Shown here one piece after another: positions 1 to 11,458 of a stretch of DNA of 64,000 bases. The stretch spans positions 1,825,652 through 1,889,651 of the forward strand of contig JACBWW010000016.1 of NCBI GenBank assembly GCA_020086605.1, given 5' to 3'. Below the pieces are notes generated by a model that saw nothing but the letters and a program-made list of their open reading frames with translations, had not been told where the DNA came from and did not search any database. The DNA comes from Lanius collurio (taxonomy: Eukaryota > Chordata > Aves > Passeriformes > Laniidae). Made by a program: the position numbers and the translations under genes. Each line of letters starts with the position of its first letter. The stretch's first letter is position 1.

Positions 1-358
1 CAAAACTATACACTGGTAGATGTTTATGTTTGTAGAATTTCACATTCCAAACGGGCATTATGAGATACCACCCTATTCTCCTCGAATCTACCTCATAGTT
101 TTTACCTGATTCTCTGACTCTAACTGGGTTCCATAGAAATCTGTAATTTCTAACCTTCTTCCATTTCCTTCCTTTCTGTGTCATGAAATCCCACCACTCA
201 CAAATTAACATCCCACAGAGCTTCCCACCCTGCTGAAGTTTCTCCCTTCCACCTCACACTGCACACACACCCCACAGAAACTCCGAGACAAGCTTTTGGA
301 AGAACACAGCCGGGAGAGCAGTGACAAGGCTACCAACCCAAGCTCTGTGAAGTGTTAC
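1..358 (-). other. NOTCH2: NOTCH2 intron 4 (partial)
   Basis: This is intronic sequence downstream of exon 4 on the minus strand, starting with a GTAACA donor. I see no coding potential or recognisable repeat in it. It continues past coordinate 1. Confidence 0.9.
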
Positions 359-694
359 CTGGCAGGCAGTTGCACTCGAAGGTGAAGTCGCTGGTTTGGT
401 GGCAGGTGCCCCCGTTCATGCAGGGTGACGGGGAGCAGGGCACGTACATGCTCTCGCAGCGGTGTCCTGTGTAACCCGGCTTGCACTGGCACCGGTAGGA
501 ACCGGGCAGATTGACACACGTGCCACCGTGCTGGCACAGGCCTGGCGTGGCACATTCATTCACATCTATCTCACACTTCTGGCCAGTGTAGCCAGCCAGG
601 CAGGTGCAGGAGAACTTATTTCCAGACACAGTGCATGTACTTCCATTGGCACAAGGTTGAGATGTACAGGCATCAATCCACTGACATTCCTTTC
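359..694 (-). CDS. NOTCH2: NOTCH2 exon 4 (end of EGF3, EGF4, EGF5, most of EGF6)
   Basis: This 336-nt internal exon starts after a TTTCCTGCAG acceptor and ends before a GTAACA donor (358-357). It begins with the last two bases of a Gly codon split by the intron and reads KECQW at the end of EGF3. EGF4 follows ([12 protein letters not shown]). EGF5 has the calcium-binding DVNEC start and the CQHGGTC O-fucose site. EGF6 has CMNGGTC. It ends on the first base of another Gly codon, so both flanking introns are phase 1 and skipping it would keep the frame. By human numbering it covers about residues 139-250. A 91-codon open frame on the opposite strand overlaps it and is only a shadow. Confidence 0.97.
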
Positions 695-3600
695 CTGCAG
701 GAAATCAAGACAGGTTAACAAAATGTTATTTCTGTAGAAAACAGTATGTCTTTCACACTACCTCAATTTTTTTAGTGCACTATATCTTCACATTATTACA
801 GGAAAACTGATGTCTGCATTTTACAGTATTATATTTGAAATGAAAATAAATGTGTGGTTACAGTACGAAGTCATTTACCAGGTTGCAGCAAGATATAGAA
901 TGTTATCATTTATAAAAATGACCTGAAGTCATACTACACACACCGAACAGTCACTCTTCTTCTACCTCCCCATCAAGAGTGAAAGGAATAAATTCCCATG
1001 CTTCCCCTCAGGCATCAAAATATAGTTTTCTCATAGAAAGATATTGCTGGCCAAATTTGCTTTTTTTTTTTTTCCTAGAGACTAGACTCTGAATTCAAAG
1101 TGCAACAGTCACTCCAGAGTAGTTTGTGCATTCAGTTTTCCCATGTGGACAACCCCACAAGAAAATATTTTTCTGCTTACGTGTAAAGGGTAGGGAGCCT
1201 GATTCCCTATTCCCCTTTGCTTTTTTTGGTCATGAAGTCATTTAGACTTCCTCTCATTTCCTGTGCTGGAGCTCGAAAATTTGAGAGCATATTACAACTG
1301 CCCCAGAACATTCCAGGGTGAAGCAATTCCCAAAGGAGGGGGTCTGAAGGTACAAATGCAGAAGCCCACCTGTGAAACCTGGAAGACAGACACACTCGTA
1401 CATGTCCTGGCTGTGGGGGTGACAAGTGCCTCCATTCAGGCAGGGCTGGGACACGTAGCAAAGGTGAGATTCCGAGTACTGACATTCCTCCCCTGTGAAT
1501 CCTGGAGCACACTTGCAGGTCGGTTTTCCTATCAGGGATGCAGCTTCACAAGTCCCCCCATTCTTACAGGTGTTGCTTTCACAGGGGTTTCTGTACTGGC
1601 AGTAGTCTCCAAGAAAGCCTTCTCGACACCTGCAACAGAGAAGAAATGAATTGCAGCAGTCCTACCTGAAGCCTTGGTGTTCTGGGAAGATTGCAGGAAT
1701 GAAGTCCCGTGACCACTGAAAGCCTTGAAGTTTGCCATAATTGATGGTGACACTAACAAACCTAAAGGCTGACGTCACACATGTAACAAGGACTTCCTGT
1801 GGGACTGTCTCAAGTGACACCACTGAAAACCTAAGTTCAAATGGTGAAATCGCTCATTGCAAAATAAATGCCACATTCAATCAGAGTTGAATCAAATGCA
1901 GAACCTTGTTCTTGCACTTCCCTTCAAAACTTCAGTAGAAGGCTAAGTGTTAAAGAACTGCTGTGTAACGATTCCTTGCACCTACTCCCATCCTAACAAG
2001 CATCCTTTTTTTAGAAGAAAATCAAGCCGTTTAATAAGGTATTAACACCAGGTATTATCCATCTTCCAAAAATATTTATAAACATTGTGCAAACGCAGTG
2101 TCTGGGGACCTGAAGATCTGTAGCAGATCTTTCTCCACAACGCTCCCGTGAGACAGGAATATACTGTTATCCTCATGCTGATAAGTGCATCTGGGACTTG
2201 CTGAAGCCTGCACTCAAATAGCAACACAAGCACTGCAGTCAGGTCTCCCACGCCCCTGGCTAGCACCCTAACGACAAGGTCATTGTTCCTCTGTCTCCCA
2301 CAGAAAAACGAGTACACACACACTATCTACCACCAGGGCAATATTTTATACAAAGAACTCCAACTGCAGAATAATTGCAGTTACTTCTCTCTAACCTAAA
2401 CTTATGTCAATACAGTCTGACTACGCTTGTCAGCTGTAATCCATCTTTTAACTGGCCTTTGTACTACGGATTTTCCATTTAACTGCCAGAGATAGAGGAT
2501 CCAGGCAAGCAAGCCTGCAAAGCCCACCTCTGTGCCCCCCCAGCTCCATTTGCTTCTATCAGGTAGCAGAAAGCTGCAGGGGAATACAGTGGATAAAAAT
2601 AACACCTAACACACAGGACTGTCCACTTGTAGCTCTTTCTGTAGTGCACAGCTGTCTGCTCTAAGTGGTGAGTAACTCAAGACACAGCCCCAGAGAAAAC
2701 ATATTTCATTGTAAAAAAAAAATTAGAGGTGAGCATTAGATATGCTTTGTTCCAGATCAGAAAAGGGGCAATTATTAAATCAGTGAGTTACTCATATCTA
2801 AAGGGAGGAGATTTCAACTGAAAGAAATACACAAAGCCTCTAGTCCTCAAACAGGAATGTAACAGTAAAGAGACTGCTTTTTTCCTTATGCACTTAAAAG
2901 TGTACTGTAGATTTGAGGGGGGAAAAAAGCAAAACCACAGAAACAATAACCACCACCAAAAAAAAAACCCATCACAACAAAACCCCACAACTAATCAGAC
3001 AGGCTCTAATATTCAGCTGAAAAATCAAAGAATGGTCATGAAGTTGTGTTTTAAACAGAATCCTACAGGAATCTGCCTTTGTTCCTATGCTATCCAACAT
3101 ATCTATTGATTATTAACAATGGAAAACATCAATGCTGGTCAAATATGTAGGGAAGAGAGAAGACAGGTTCTTGATAGAGAGTAGCAACAAGCTTAATAAG
3201 GCACTCAGCACCCAAAATGCACTTTAGCACTGCAAAGTCATACATCTAAAAACAAAACACATAGGGCATCTCCCCCAAAACAGGAAACGGAGCTGGGAAC
3301 AACATACTTGCTCTGGGGGTTCCTAACAGTCAGATAAATGTGAATTCCTAGTGTGACAGTTTGGCAGGAATACTTTATACGTACAAATGGCAAATATCAA
3401 GTAGGAATAAATGAGATTATGCTACATGTGATAAATGCTGGTACAACCATTACATCAGTTCTGGTGTTTGCTCTTTAAGAGGGAAAAACTCAAATGAATT
3501 CAAAGAAGCCAACAGTAACGATTATTAGAAAACTCTGGCCACAATGAAAAGCTCAGGTGGCTCAGTCTATTTAGCAAAGGGAACAAGACAGTTAATCAAA

Positions 3601-6600
3601 AGCTCCAAGTACCCACTATGAAACATAGATTTAACAATAATTCCCAATCTAGAAGATACCAGGATAACAGAACTGAGCATTTAAAACTTTAAGCTAGATT
3701 AATTCAAATTAGAAATAGGGTTGTATTATTTTCAGACACAGACTTACACACAGTCTCTCAGCAGTGGAGAGAAACAACGCATTTAAGGTTGCAGTGGAAT
3801 TTCTCCATCACTCATGCTTGTTTAAAAGAACACCAGGATTGGCTGTTTCAGGGAGAGTATGCACGCTAGTTCAAACAAAGCTATTCAGAGAGGTTATTAT
3901 CCAAGTTATGCAAGGGGTCATTACTAGATGACCACAACTGTTTTTTCTCATGTTAAAATTTATTAACTAGCTTTAGCTACATGTCAAAAGCAGGAAAGTC
4001 ATATGTACGTAATTGTAATTTACCACTGCCCACACCCAAATTAGGCTCCTTTCACCATACCTTAATACTTTCAACTTCATACCCAAGAACAGACATGAAA
4101 GAAGAGATTTTGCAGGGCAAGGCAGGATTAATAAACTTTCAGAAAGCAAATCCTGAGACAATACCAATGCAGAATATCCTCTGCCTCTTGTGCCATCCTC
4201 GGTGTAACAGCCAAAGGCTGTGGGTCAGCATGAGCTGTAGCCACATCAAACGAGAGGCAGTCTTGGGGTATTCTGGGCCTAAACCACAGCAGTGCTATAG
4301 GCTTCCTTTAACATCCAAAATCTCTCCTTGCTTCAGGTTGGAAATCAGTCCAAACGCCGGCGGGCGACAGCACGGCTTTGTAGGAGCTGGATCACATCGA
4401 AATCTGGCACCCAGCACAGACAGCTGTGCCAGAAGCTGGAGCACTGCTCGACTCCCACGGCATTCAAGCCTGCACATGGTGCACTGGCTCTGCTCAGAGA
4501 TCGTCTGGGCAACCACAGTTAAATAATGTCTCTGGACATCTATGTGCAGCTGATGGTTGTGTAAAGACAAACTGATCTTCGGTCCCAGAAGTCTTACAAG
4601 ACTTGGTTACAGAGGGTTTCTCCTGGTTTCATCCCCACCAGGCAGCAGCACACCAAGCTCCTCGGACTAACAGCCGCAGGCACAGGACATGCACTTGTAA
4701 TCCTCTTTACCATGAAAGAAAGAACAACAAACCAGAACTTCACAGAACCCCACCTAGGCCATCTCATCAGGCCAACAAGAGCTCCTCCAACACCACCCAC
4801 TCCACCAGCAACTACAAAATAAACCAAAACACACCTAGAATTTAAGTGCTAAAGTGCTTTTTCATTTAAAGGCTGTAAAGCAAACCAGAAAGTCTAGAGG
4901 AACATTTTGAGTTTTGTCCACAAGTAAATAAACCCCCAAAATATATCTCTTCTCCAACCCCCAACGCTCAGGGATACTGGAAGGTGCATTTGTTGCCCTT
5001 AGACAAGAGGGAGAAGGGAGCCTAAACACCGATTAAGAGTATTTCTGGTGTGAATGAAAAGAAAAGCTGAGATGTGTGCTCTGAGACAACCATCACCCAC
5101 AAACAGCCCAGCATTTTGTACACAAATGTTCTGGTACAAAGTTGAAGAGCACTCCAAGACCAGGCTTGTTCTGGTATCTTCTGAGGCTAATCAGACAAAC
5201 ATGAGGGAGCACTTCAAGAAGGAACAGCAAAAGCTCTTTTAACTTTAGCTCTTTATATTTGGAAGAGGGAACATGCCTGCATGTTGAAAGATGGTAGGTC
5301 AGGTATGGCCCTTGTACCCACCATTTTGTTCTCCTCCTGGAGAAGTGCTTGGTCACAGAGTTATGCTATTTTGCCCTCCACCAATTCAGTGCAATCCTTT
5401 TTGAATGTTAAAGAACAAAAAACCTGCAGTCCAGATTTTCAATCATGTCTCCTGTCATCAACATTTCTAGGCACAAATACTAGTAATTTAGTTCCAAATG
5501 TTGGTGTAGACAAACTGCAAATATTTGCTCCTCATTCATGTTGGGCACCACATTGTTTCTCTAAAAATAGAGGCAAAAACTGAAAACATGTAGTTAAAGT
5601 CCAGACTTTTTTAAAGGATATGATTAAACTCAACAGCAGCTCCAGCTTCCCACCACCCCTGCTCTGCTCTCATCCCAACCTACTCTTTCAAGTTCTCTTT
5701 AGGAGAGGAAAAAAAACCCACTTGTCTACAGTGCAGCTTAAAATTGTAGCAGCTTGTGTCAGCTCCAAATGACATGCTCAGAACAGGAAACCAAATCTTT
5801 TCCAAATAAAAGCCACTGTTTCTCCTCAGTTTTCCATCTAACACTCAGAAAAAGAAACAGGAAGATGAAGTTTGTTCTGGCATTTTCTGGAAGCACATGA
5901 GGTCTCTTAACCTACTTCAACAGGAATTTAATCTTTTAAGAACAAATTTCACATATAACTTAATTCAAATCATGATTTCTGAAAGCTAGAGAGTTTGAAA
6001 TGGGAAAATGTCCTGTGGGCTGCATCAGCTATGCAGCTGCTTCTAATTAAAGCTTCTCCTTTACTCTCTCTGGGCTACTTTCCAGCACAAATACTTTAGA
6101 GCTCAGCCTTTTTTTTTTCCCCCCTCCTCCTTTTCAGCTCCAGCCTGCATTTGCCTTAGCTCAGCCTCTCATAGAGCTAAACAAGAGATGTAAAAACAAA
6201 ACTAAGGTATTTATCCAAATTTGAAACATCCACAAATCCAGAGAGCTGCATTCATTCTAACAACCTAATGCTGCAAATCAAAGTAGAAGACTCACAAAAA
6301 GCTGTGCTTTTGGCCCTTCTGCCATGAAACAACATCAAAGCTACCTTCCAAAACTTGGTTCTCTCCTGCTTTCAATGAACTTCTGGAAAATATGCCTGGT
6401 CTCTTGGAAAAACTTCCTCATCTGCTGTACTATATTGGCCTGGACACATTCATAAGACAGTCTCTTCAAATGCACCTTATAGACAATTTTAACCAGACTT
6501 CCAGATGTTTGATTTTCATGGGAGTTTTCTACTGAGGCCCATGATATCATCTGGAGATGCACAGAAGAAAGCAGATGGTTTTAATTTAAAAAGCGAAGGG

Positions 6601-9600
6601 AAGAATTTCCTCATAGTCCTGCTTCTCCCCCCCTCAACCCAACACTCCCTCCACTTCGATTGGAAGATGCTTCGATGCAGAGAGTAAAAAAATGCTGTCT
6701 GATGACTAACGTGAGAAGGGTCTCAGCTATTTTGTTACAGATTTTAACCAGACTTCCCTCTGGCTCCGGGGTTCTGACTCCCACACCTACACCTCCTCTC
6801 AGGAGGGAGAACAGGATTCTCTGGTTAGCTTTACAAACGCTCCTTCCCATGTCTCAAGGTGCCCATTTATGCGTCATACTTTGAATGCAAACGATGGGAT
6901 GGGACGGCCTCCCTGCCCTGCCTTTAAAGCAGCACACAGCTATTGTTCCCAGTCCACAGAAAGTGCCTCTACAGAGAGCCACTCCACAGTGCTCCATGGA
7001 GCAACAGCAGCCATGGTCTGAACAGACAAGATTTAGTTCAGCTTTTTTTGCCCACGAGAGCTCTGAAGAGCTTTTGGTATGCACAGGTAATTCACAGAAG
7101 GAAATTATGACTGAAATCCACTACTCTGTTCCCAGAATCTAAGCTAGCAGTGTGTGTACTCTCCCCTTTTTCCTCTGCCCTGGTCTCAAGGGTATCCTTT
7201 AACTTCTGAAAGGAGACAGAAGGAAACAGAAAAGGGCAGACCATTCTCAGAAAGGGACAACTTCTCAACTTCTGCATTTAGCCTCTTCTGGAAAACTCTC
7301 AGACCTCATCCTGCTACAAGGTCTCCTATGGGTATTCCCCATTCACTAGTCTAGGAGTGATTAGTCTCTTGAGACAGATCCTAAGCAGATATCAGCTGCA
7401 GTCTCAGAAGCAGTTCTGCAGTCCAGGATCTTGCTCTTCAGCCCCAGAAGTCCTCCTATATCCATGTTAAAATTCATTTATGAAGATCCATCTTGAAGGA
7501 AAGGTGAGTCAAAAACCTTGCAAGGGAGTTGAAGTTGTTGGCAGCTAGAATTAGCATAGAAGCCCCTTATTGCCATGCCATTGCTGGTTTGAGTTCAGCA
7601 TTTTTTTGAGGTTCTCTAGTTGCCAGTCTACACCTAAGAGGCAAAAACTGTATCACACAATGTAAAAGGTGCACAAATTTCAGCACACGATGAGAGAAAC
7701 ACTGCTCACTGAAGAGACAGAGGCACACAAAGCTGTACAAACCCTGACAGCTTGAGGCATGAAAGGATGTGCTGAAGGAGACCATCCTTTTGGCACTCCC
7801 AGTGCCCCCATTTGACTAAGCACAGCTCTGACGTTTCTTTACACCATCAGGAGTAACAAAAGAGCTCAGTGTTAAAGCAGTACTTGGTTCCACAGTGGTA
7901 CAGCTATCCCTTCTGGATACACAAATTGCAACAGTCCTAAGGTCAAAAATTCAATCTTCAAAGCCTGCCAAGCACAAGAAGTAGCAATGCCCAGTTTCCT
8001 CCCTAAACCTTGCAGCACCTCTATGTCAACTCCCTTCCCACTTCTGCTTCTCTCCCTGGCACAGTCTTGCTTCTGCTCCCTGCCACTGGAGTGGGAAGTT
8101 GGGAGAGGCCACAGCTGTGGAAAATGGGGAAATCATTTAAGAGACTGCTCTAGGGCCCTGCCCCATTCCAAGCAGAGGCACTGCCCAATCCTACACCCAC
8201 CTGCAGCAGAGCAGATCCTTGTGCTCAGAAAACAGCAGGCAGCGATGCCAAAATCTCTGCTGGGCTTGTCCTTGAAACAGCTCCCTGTACCCAGACCTTC
8301 CTTCCCAGCCTGCTGCAACTGCAGAAACACTGCAAGTTCACAGCACTATCCCACGGACTCTTCCTACCACAGCTTCCCAGTCAGCCAGCAGCAGGGAGAC
8401 TAGAAATTGCTTTGCTGCAATGGTCACAATTAGCATTAAGCAACAAGGAACTGTTACCCTGCCTCTCAAGAAGGCTCCTTCATGTTTGACACCTCAACAT
8501 GTAAAAGGCTGCCTGGAGATGCTTTGAGGAAAAAAACCCCCACCCATCACAGTGCAAAGCAAAGTCAAACTCCAAACTGAAACGGCCTTTTGTCACAGCA
8601 GGACCTAGAAAGCTTGGAAGGATGGGTCCCCTTCACTGCTGCTGCACATACAGACATATTCTGTGGAATAAGGCCTGCATCCTCACCATGAGAGTCGCTG
8701 AATGAGTGTAGAAAGAGCTCTCACATGAAAAAATCTGGCTTTGGAAGATGCAAACACAGGAATGTGTAATTTTCTAAATATAAAATCAAGGTCAGAGGAG
8801 GTCAGTAACTCCATCGAGCAGTGCCACAGAACGACAGCCATGGGGCAGCAGCGTCACCAGGGGAACAGGGCTACTTAAAGGGCACTCACAAGAGCAATCT
8901 GATAAAGCTCCAACCCCAGCTTCCTTACAAGGGTCACAATCACTGTTCCCATAACAGATGCCAGATACACCATCATAAAGGTTTCTTAGCAGAAAACTAG
9001 CTGTCTCTTTTAATGGAGTAGATGCTACAGGATTTTCAGACAAAGAAAGCTGCTTCAGCAATATGCTGCCATCCACTGCTGGGCCAAATATCTAGAGTAG
9101 GTGTTTTGTTATCAGTGCTTACTCATATCTTATCACATTTGGTTATTGCTGATGCAGGTTCTCCCTCAGCAGTTTGCTTGACTCTTAAGAGACACAAGAC
9201 AGACAGGATGATCTGGCCACACACTACAACAAACAACTCAGCCAAGAGGAGATACAGAAAGTGGAAGAGAGCCTGTTATAATAACTTACTGCCCAGCAGA
9301 GGAAGTACTGCAGATAACTTGAAAAAAGTGGAAGGGGTGGCGATGCTGCTAATCATTGAAAGATCCTGCAGACCTAGAAGCCAAGCCACTTGCTTTAGTA
9401 GTAAATTCAGTTTCCTGAGCAAAACATTTCCACTCTTACAGCCATCAAAAATTCAGAAAGTCATTTAGGTTACTAAACCGGACAGAAAGTTCCCCTATTC
9501 AGAGTTCCTCATAGTGCAGGAAAGAAAAAAAAAAAGTTAAAACCAAAACAGGATGCTAAGAATCAGCTTGCTAAAGGTAGAGACTCCACAACTGAGGTGG

Positions 9601-11458
9601 GTTTTGCTACTTTTTTCCTTCCTTTCTGCAAAAAAAAAATATTCTTGAGCCAGAACTAAAAAACACTTACTAATCTCTGTATACAGTTCTCTATTAGCCT
9701 TTCCAATTAATATGGCACCTGCAAAGGAACTGAGCTGTTTCTGGAAGGAGGAGATGGCTTAAAACTTGCAAGAACACTTTGCACAAGGAGGAAGGCAACA
9801 TTAGCATTATAAATGTGTGCTAAAAAAATGTAACAGTGGTCAAAGTTGCCATTGTAATGAGGGAAATGCGTCAAGATCTGAACTGAACTACAAATAGTGC
9901 AGAAGCCAATCAGATGAACCAATTTAGGCTGTAAAAAACAATTGTTAAGACATAGTTAAGAGGAACACGTAAGTTGGAGAAAATGTCCTTAGGAAGGCAC
10001 AAGCAGCACCAACATCAATACCAGTCTTGTTTATTACCTTTATTGTGACCTACATACTTTGGCTCCAGACTAGCATGCTTAAGTACACATCAGAAAGACC
10101 TACAAAAGACACCTATTTCTTGTTTCAGTCTTAAAATACAAGTGAAAAGCACAAAAAGTTCCAGCTCTCTTTTCAGCAGGGCGGCTCATTTAAGTTGACA
10201 TCTATGTAAAAGCATGGAAAGGAAAAGAATAGGAAGCATCAAGAGTTAGAAATTTTAGAAGAAACCTACAGGGAATAATAAATTACATGTTTGCTTTTCT
10301 GTGGCCTTTCTGCACATCAAGGTATTGATTTGAAGCTGAGAAGAACCTCAAATTAGATTATGATTTCCCCTTTGTGTGCCACAGGTGCAATTTCAGTACA
10401 CTGAGCTTTATGTACCACACTAATAGAGAACTAAAGGTTGTGGTTAGGGAAGACAGAAGTGTAGAGAAGTGTAAAGAGCAGAGTTGTGCGTTAGTCAAGC
10501 TTAATCAACAAAGAAAATTCACTAATATTTAAAAAATGCTGGCATTAAGATGTTTTAGCATGATAGAAAATGACACAACTTGAACTGATGAAGTAAACAA
10601 CCTTTAGAAAAGAATCTGTTTATTGCAGACATAGTAAATTAACCCAGACAAACAAAGATATTTCTGGCAAAATATCACTTCAATTAAAAAAAAAAAAAAT
10701 CTAAGTACTGCAGTTTGAAAGGTGAACTGCATTTAAATAGATGTGATATTCTCCAGATAACACACACCCTGCCAAAGCTCCTGCTGATGAGTTTCTCATG
10801 CAGCAACAAAGTGAAGGGACCATTGAAGAAGGGTGTCAACATTTACCAAAATCAATTTACATGATGAAAACAAATGTGGATACTTGGGGGGGGGGGTTGT
10901 TAGGGTGTTTTAGCAAATCACCAGTATTACTTGCTCTCAACCAGTAGAAGGGAATTGGCACACCTCAGAGTGCAGAATAATTCTGAAAAACCTCAAAAAT
11001 ATTCAAATTGAGGCTGGAGCTCTATAAAGTAAGGTGAGCTATAAGATGGAAAGCAAGTTTCAACTTAGCTTGTGGGTATGGAAAAAAGGTACAGAGTTTA
11101 CCTCTGTGATTGGTTTACCTCAATTCCCAGCCCAGTACAAAGAAATCCAACTGACAAGATCCAAACCCAAATAGTGAACAAGAATTCCAGATTTCTTACA
11201 TTACAAAAAGCTAGCACACAAGAACTAACATTTTATAAAGAAACACCCACTGTGCTAAACTGTTACACTGAAAGAAACTAGTAAGAAAATCTTAAAAATT
11301 CACATTTCCTTTCTGGCTAGAGTCCTGAAGGAAAGAAAACGGGTAATTAAATTGATGAGAAATGAAACCAACTTACTTGCAATATCCTGTACCATTTTGA
11401 TATGGAATGCACTTTCCCTCATTTACACATGGCTTGGAATCATCCATACACTGCAGAG
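359..11458 (-). CDS. NOTCH2: NOTCH2, 5' part (exons 4, 3 and 2; spliced, partial)
   Basis: Spliced partial CDS: 11458-11377, 1629-1370, 694-359. NOTCH2 is a single-pass receptor cleaved by ADAM and gamma-secretase after binding Delta/Jagged ligands, releasing an intracellular domain that acts with RBPJ. The joined exons give an unbroken frame of EGF repeats 1 to 6 (part) that follows human NOTCH2 closely, for example NGTGYCK in EGF1, DVNEC in EGF5 and YVPCSPSPC in EGF6. Exon lengths of 82, 260 and 336 nt equal those I recall for human NOTCH2. All splice sites are AG/GT and phases agree. O-fucose consensus sites (C2-x4-S/T-C3) are seen in EGF2 to EGF6; EGF1 has a lysine at that position. EGF4 carries a CxSxPC O-glucose site (CTSQPC). 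The start codon and signal peptide are missing because exon 1 is not in the assembled sequence. The gene continues beyond coordinate 1. Notch paralogues are less likely given the exon 2 and 4 residues. Confidence 0.95.
1370..1629 (-). CDS. NOTCH2: NOTCH2 exon 3 (end of EGF1, EGF2, most of EGF3)
   Basis: This 260-nt internal exon follows a CTCTGTTGCAG acceptor and ends before GTGGGC (1369-1368). The first base completes a Lys codon begun in exon 2. It then reads [10 protein letters not shown] (end of EGF1), EGF2 with CKNGGTC and CKCAPGFTG, and EGF3 with [16 protein letters not shown]. It ends in VCLPGFTG, where the final Gly codon is split with exon 4. By human numbering it covers about residues 52-138. 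The cysteine spacing is complete and there are no frameshifts. The intron to exon 4 is short, at 675 bp. Confidence 0.97.
2928..2995. repeat. A/C-rich low-complexity stretch
   Basis: This is a simple-sequence region of CAA, CCA and A-run units, containing a homopolymer run of about ten A. It has no coding meaning. The open frame across it, rich in N, H and Q codons, is a composition artefact. Confidence 0.7.
10886..10896. repeat. G11 homopolymer
   Basis: Eleven consecutive G bases in NOTCH2 intron 2, on the plus strand. Its length is likely to be polymorphic or miscalled in short-read assemblies. Confidence 0.85.
11377..11458 (-). CDS. NOTCH2: NOTCH2 exon 2 (start of mature protein, first part of EGF1)
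   Basis: This is an 82-nt exon with acceptor CCTTTCAG and donor GTAAGT (11376-11371). Once the missing first base of its opening Ala codon is supplied by exon 1, it reads ALQC, then KPCVNEGKC and NGTGYCK. This aligns with residues 25-52 of human NOTCH2, just after the signal peptidase site. The NGT N-glycosylation sequon is kept. The exon is too short to stand out as an open frame; it was found from the conserved EGF1 residues and splice sites. Confidence 0.95.

Larger units (their letters stand above)
1630..11376 (-). other. NOTCH2: NOTCH2 intron 2
   Basis: This is about 9.7 kb of AT-rich intron between exons 2 and 3. It holds several A- or T-runs, an A/C-rich low-complexity stretch (2928-2995), an 11-base G run (10886-10896) and a 17-bp direct repeat (6486-6502 and 6741-6757). 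No exon, RNA gene or transposon end was recognised. The open frames in it lack splice context or family motifs. Confidence 0.85.

Noticed and set aside
462..737. Plus-strand frame of 91 codons over NOTCH2 exon 4
   Set aside because: It is the antisense shadow of a clear coding exon.
8792..9076. Cys-rich minus-strand frame in NOTCH2 intron 2
   Set aside because: The cysteine spacing does not fit an EGF repeat, and exons 2 and 3 join perfectly without it.
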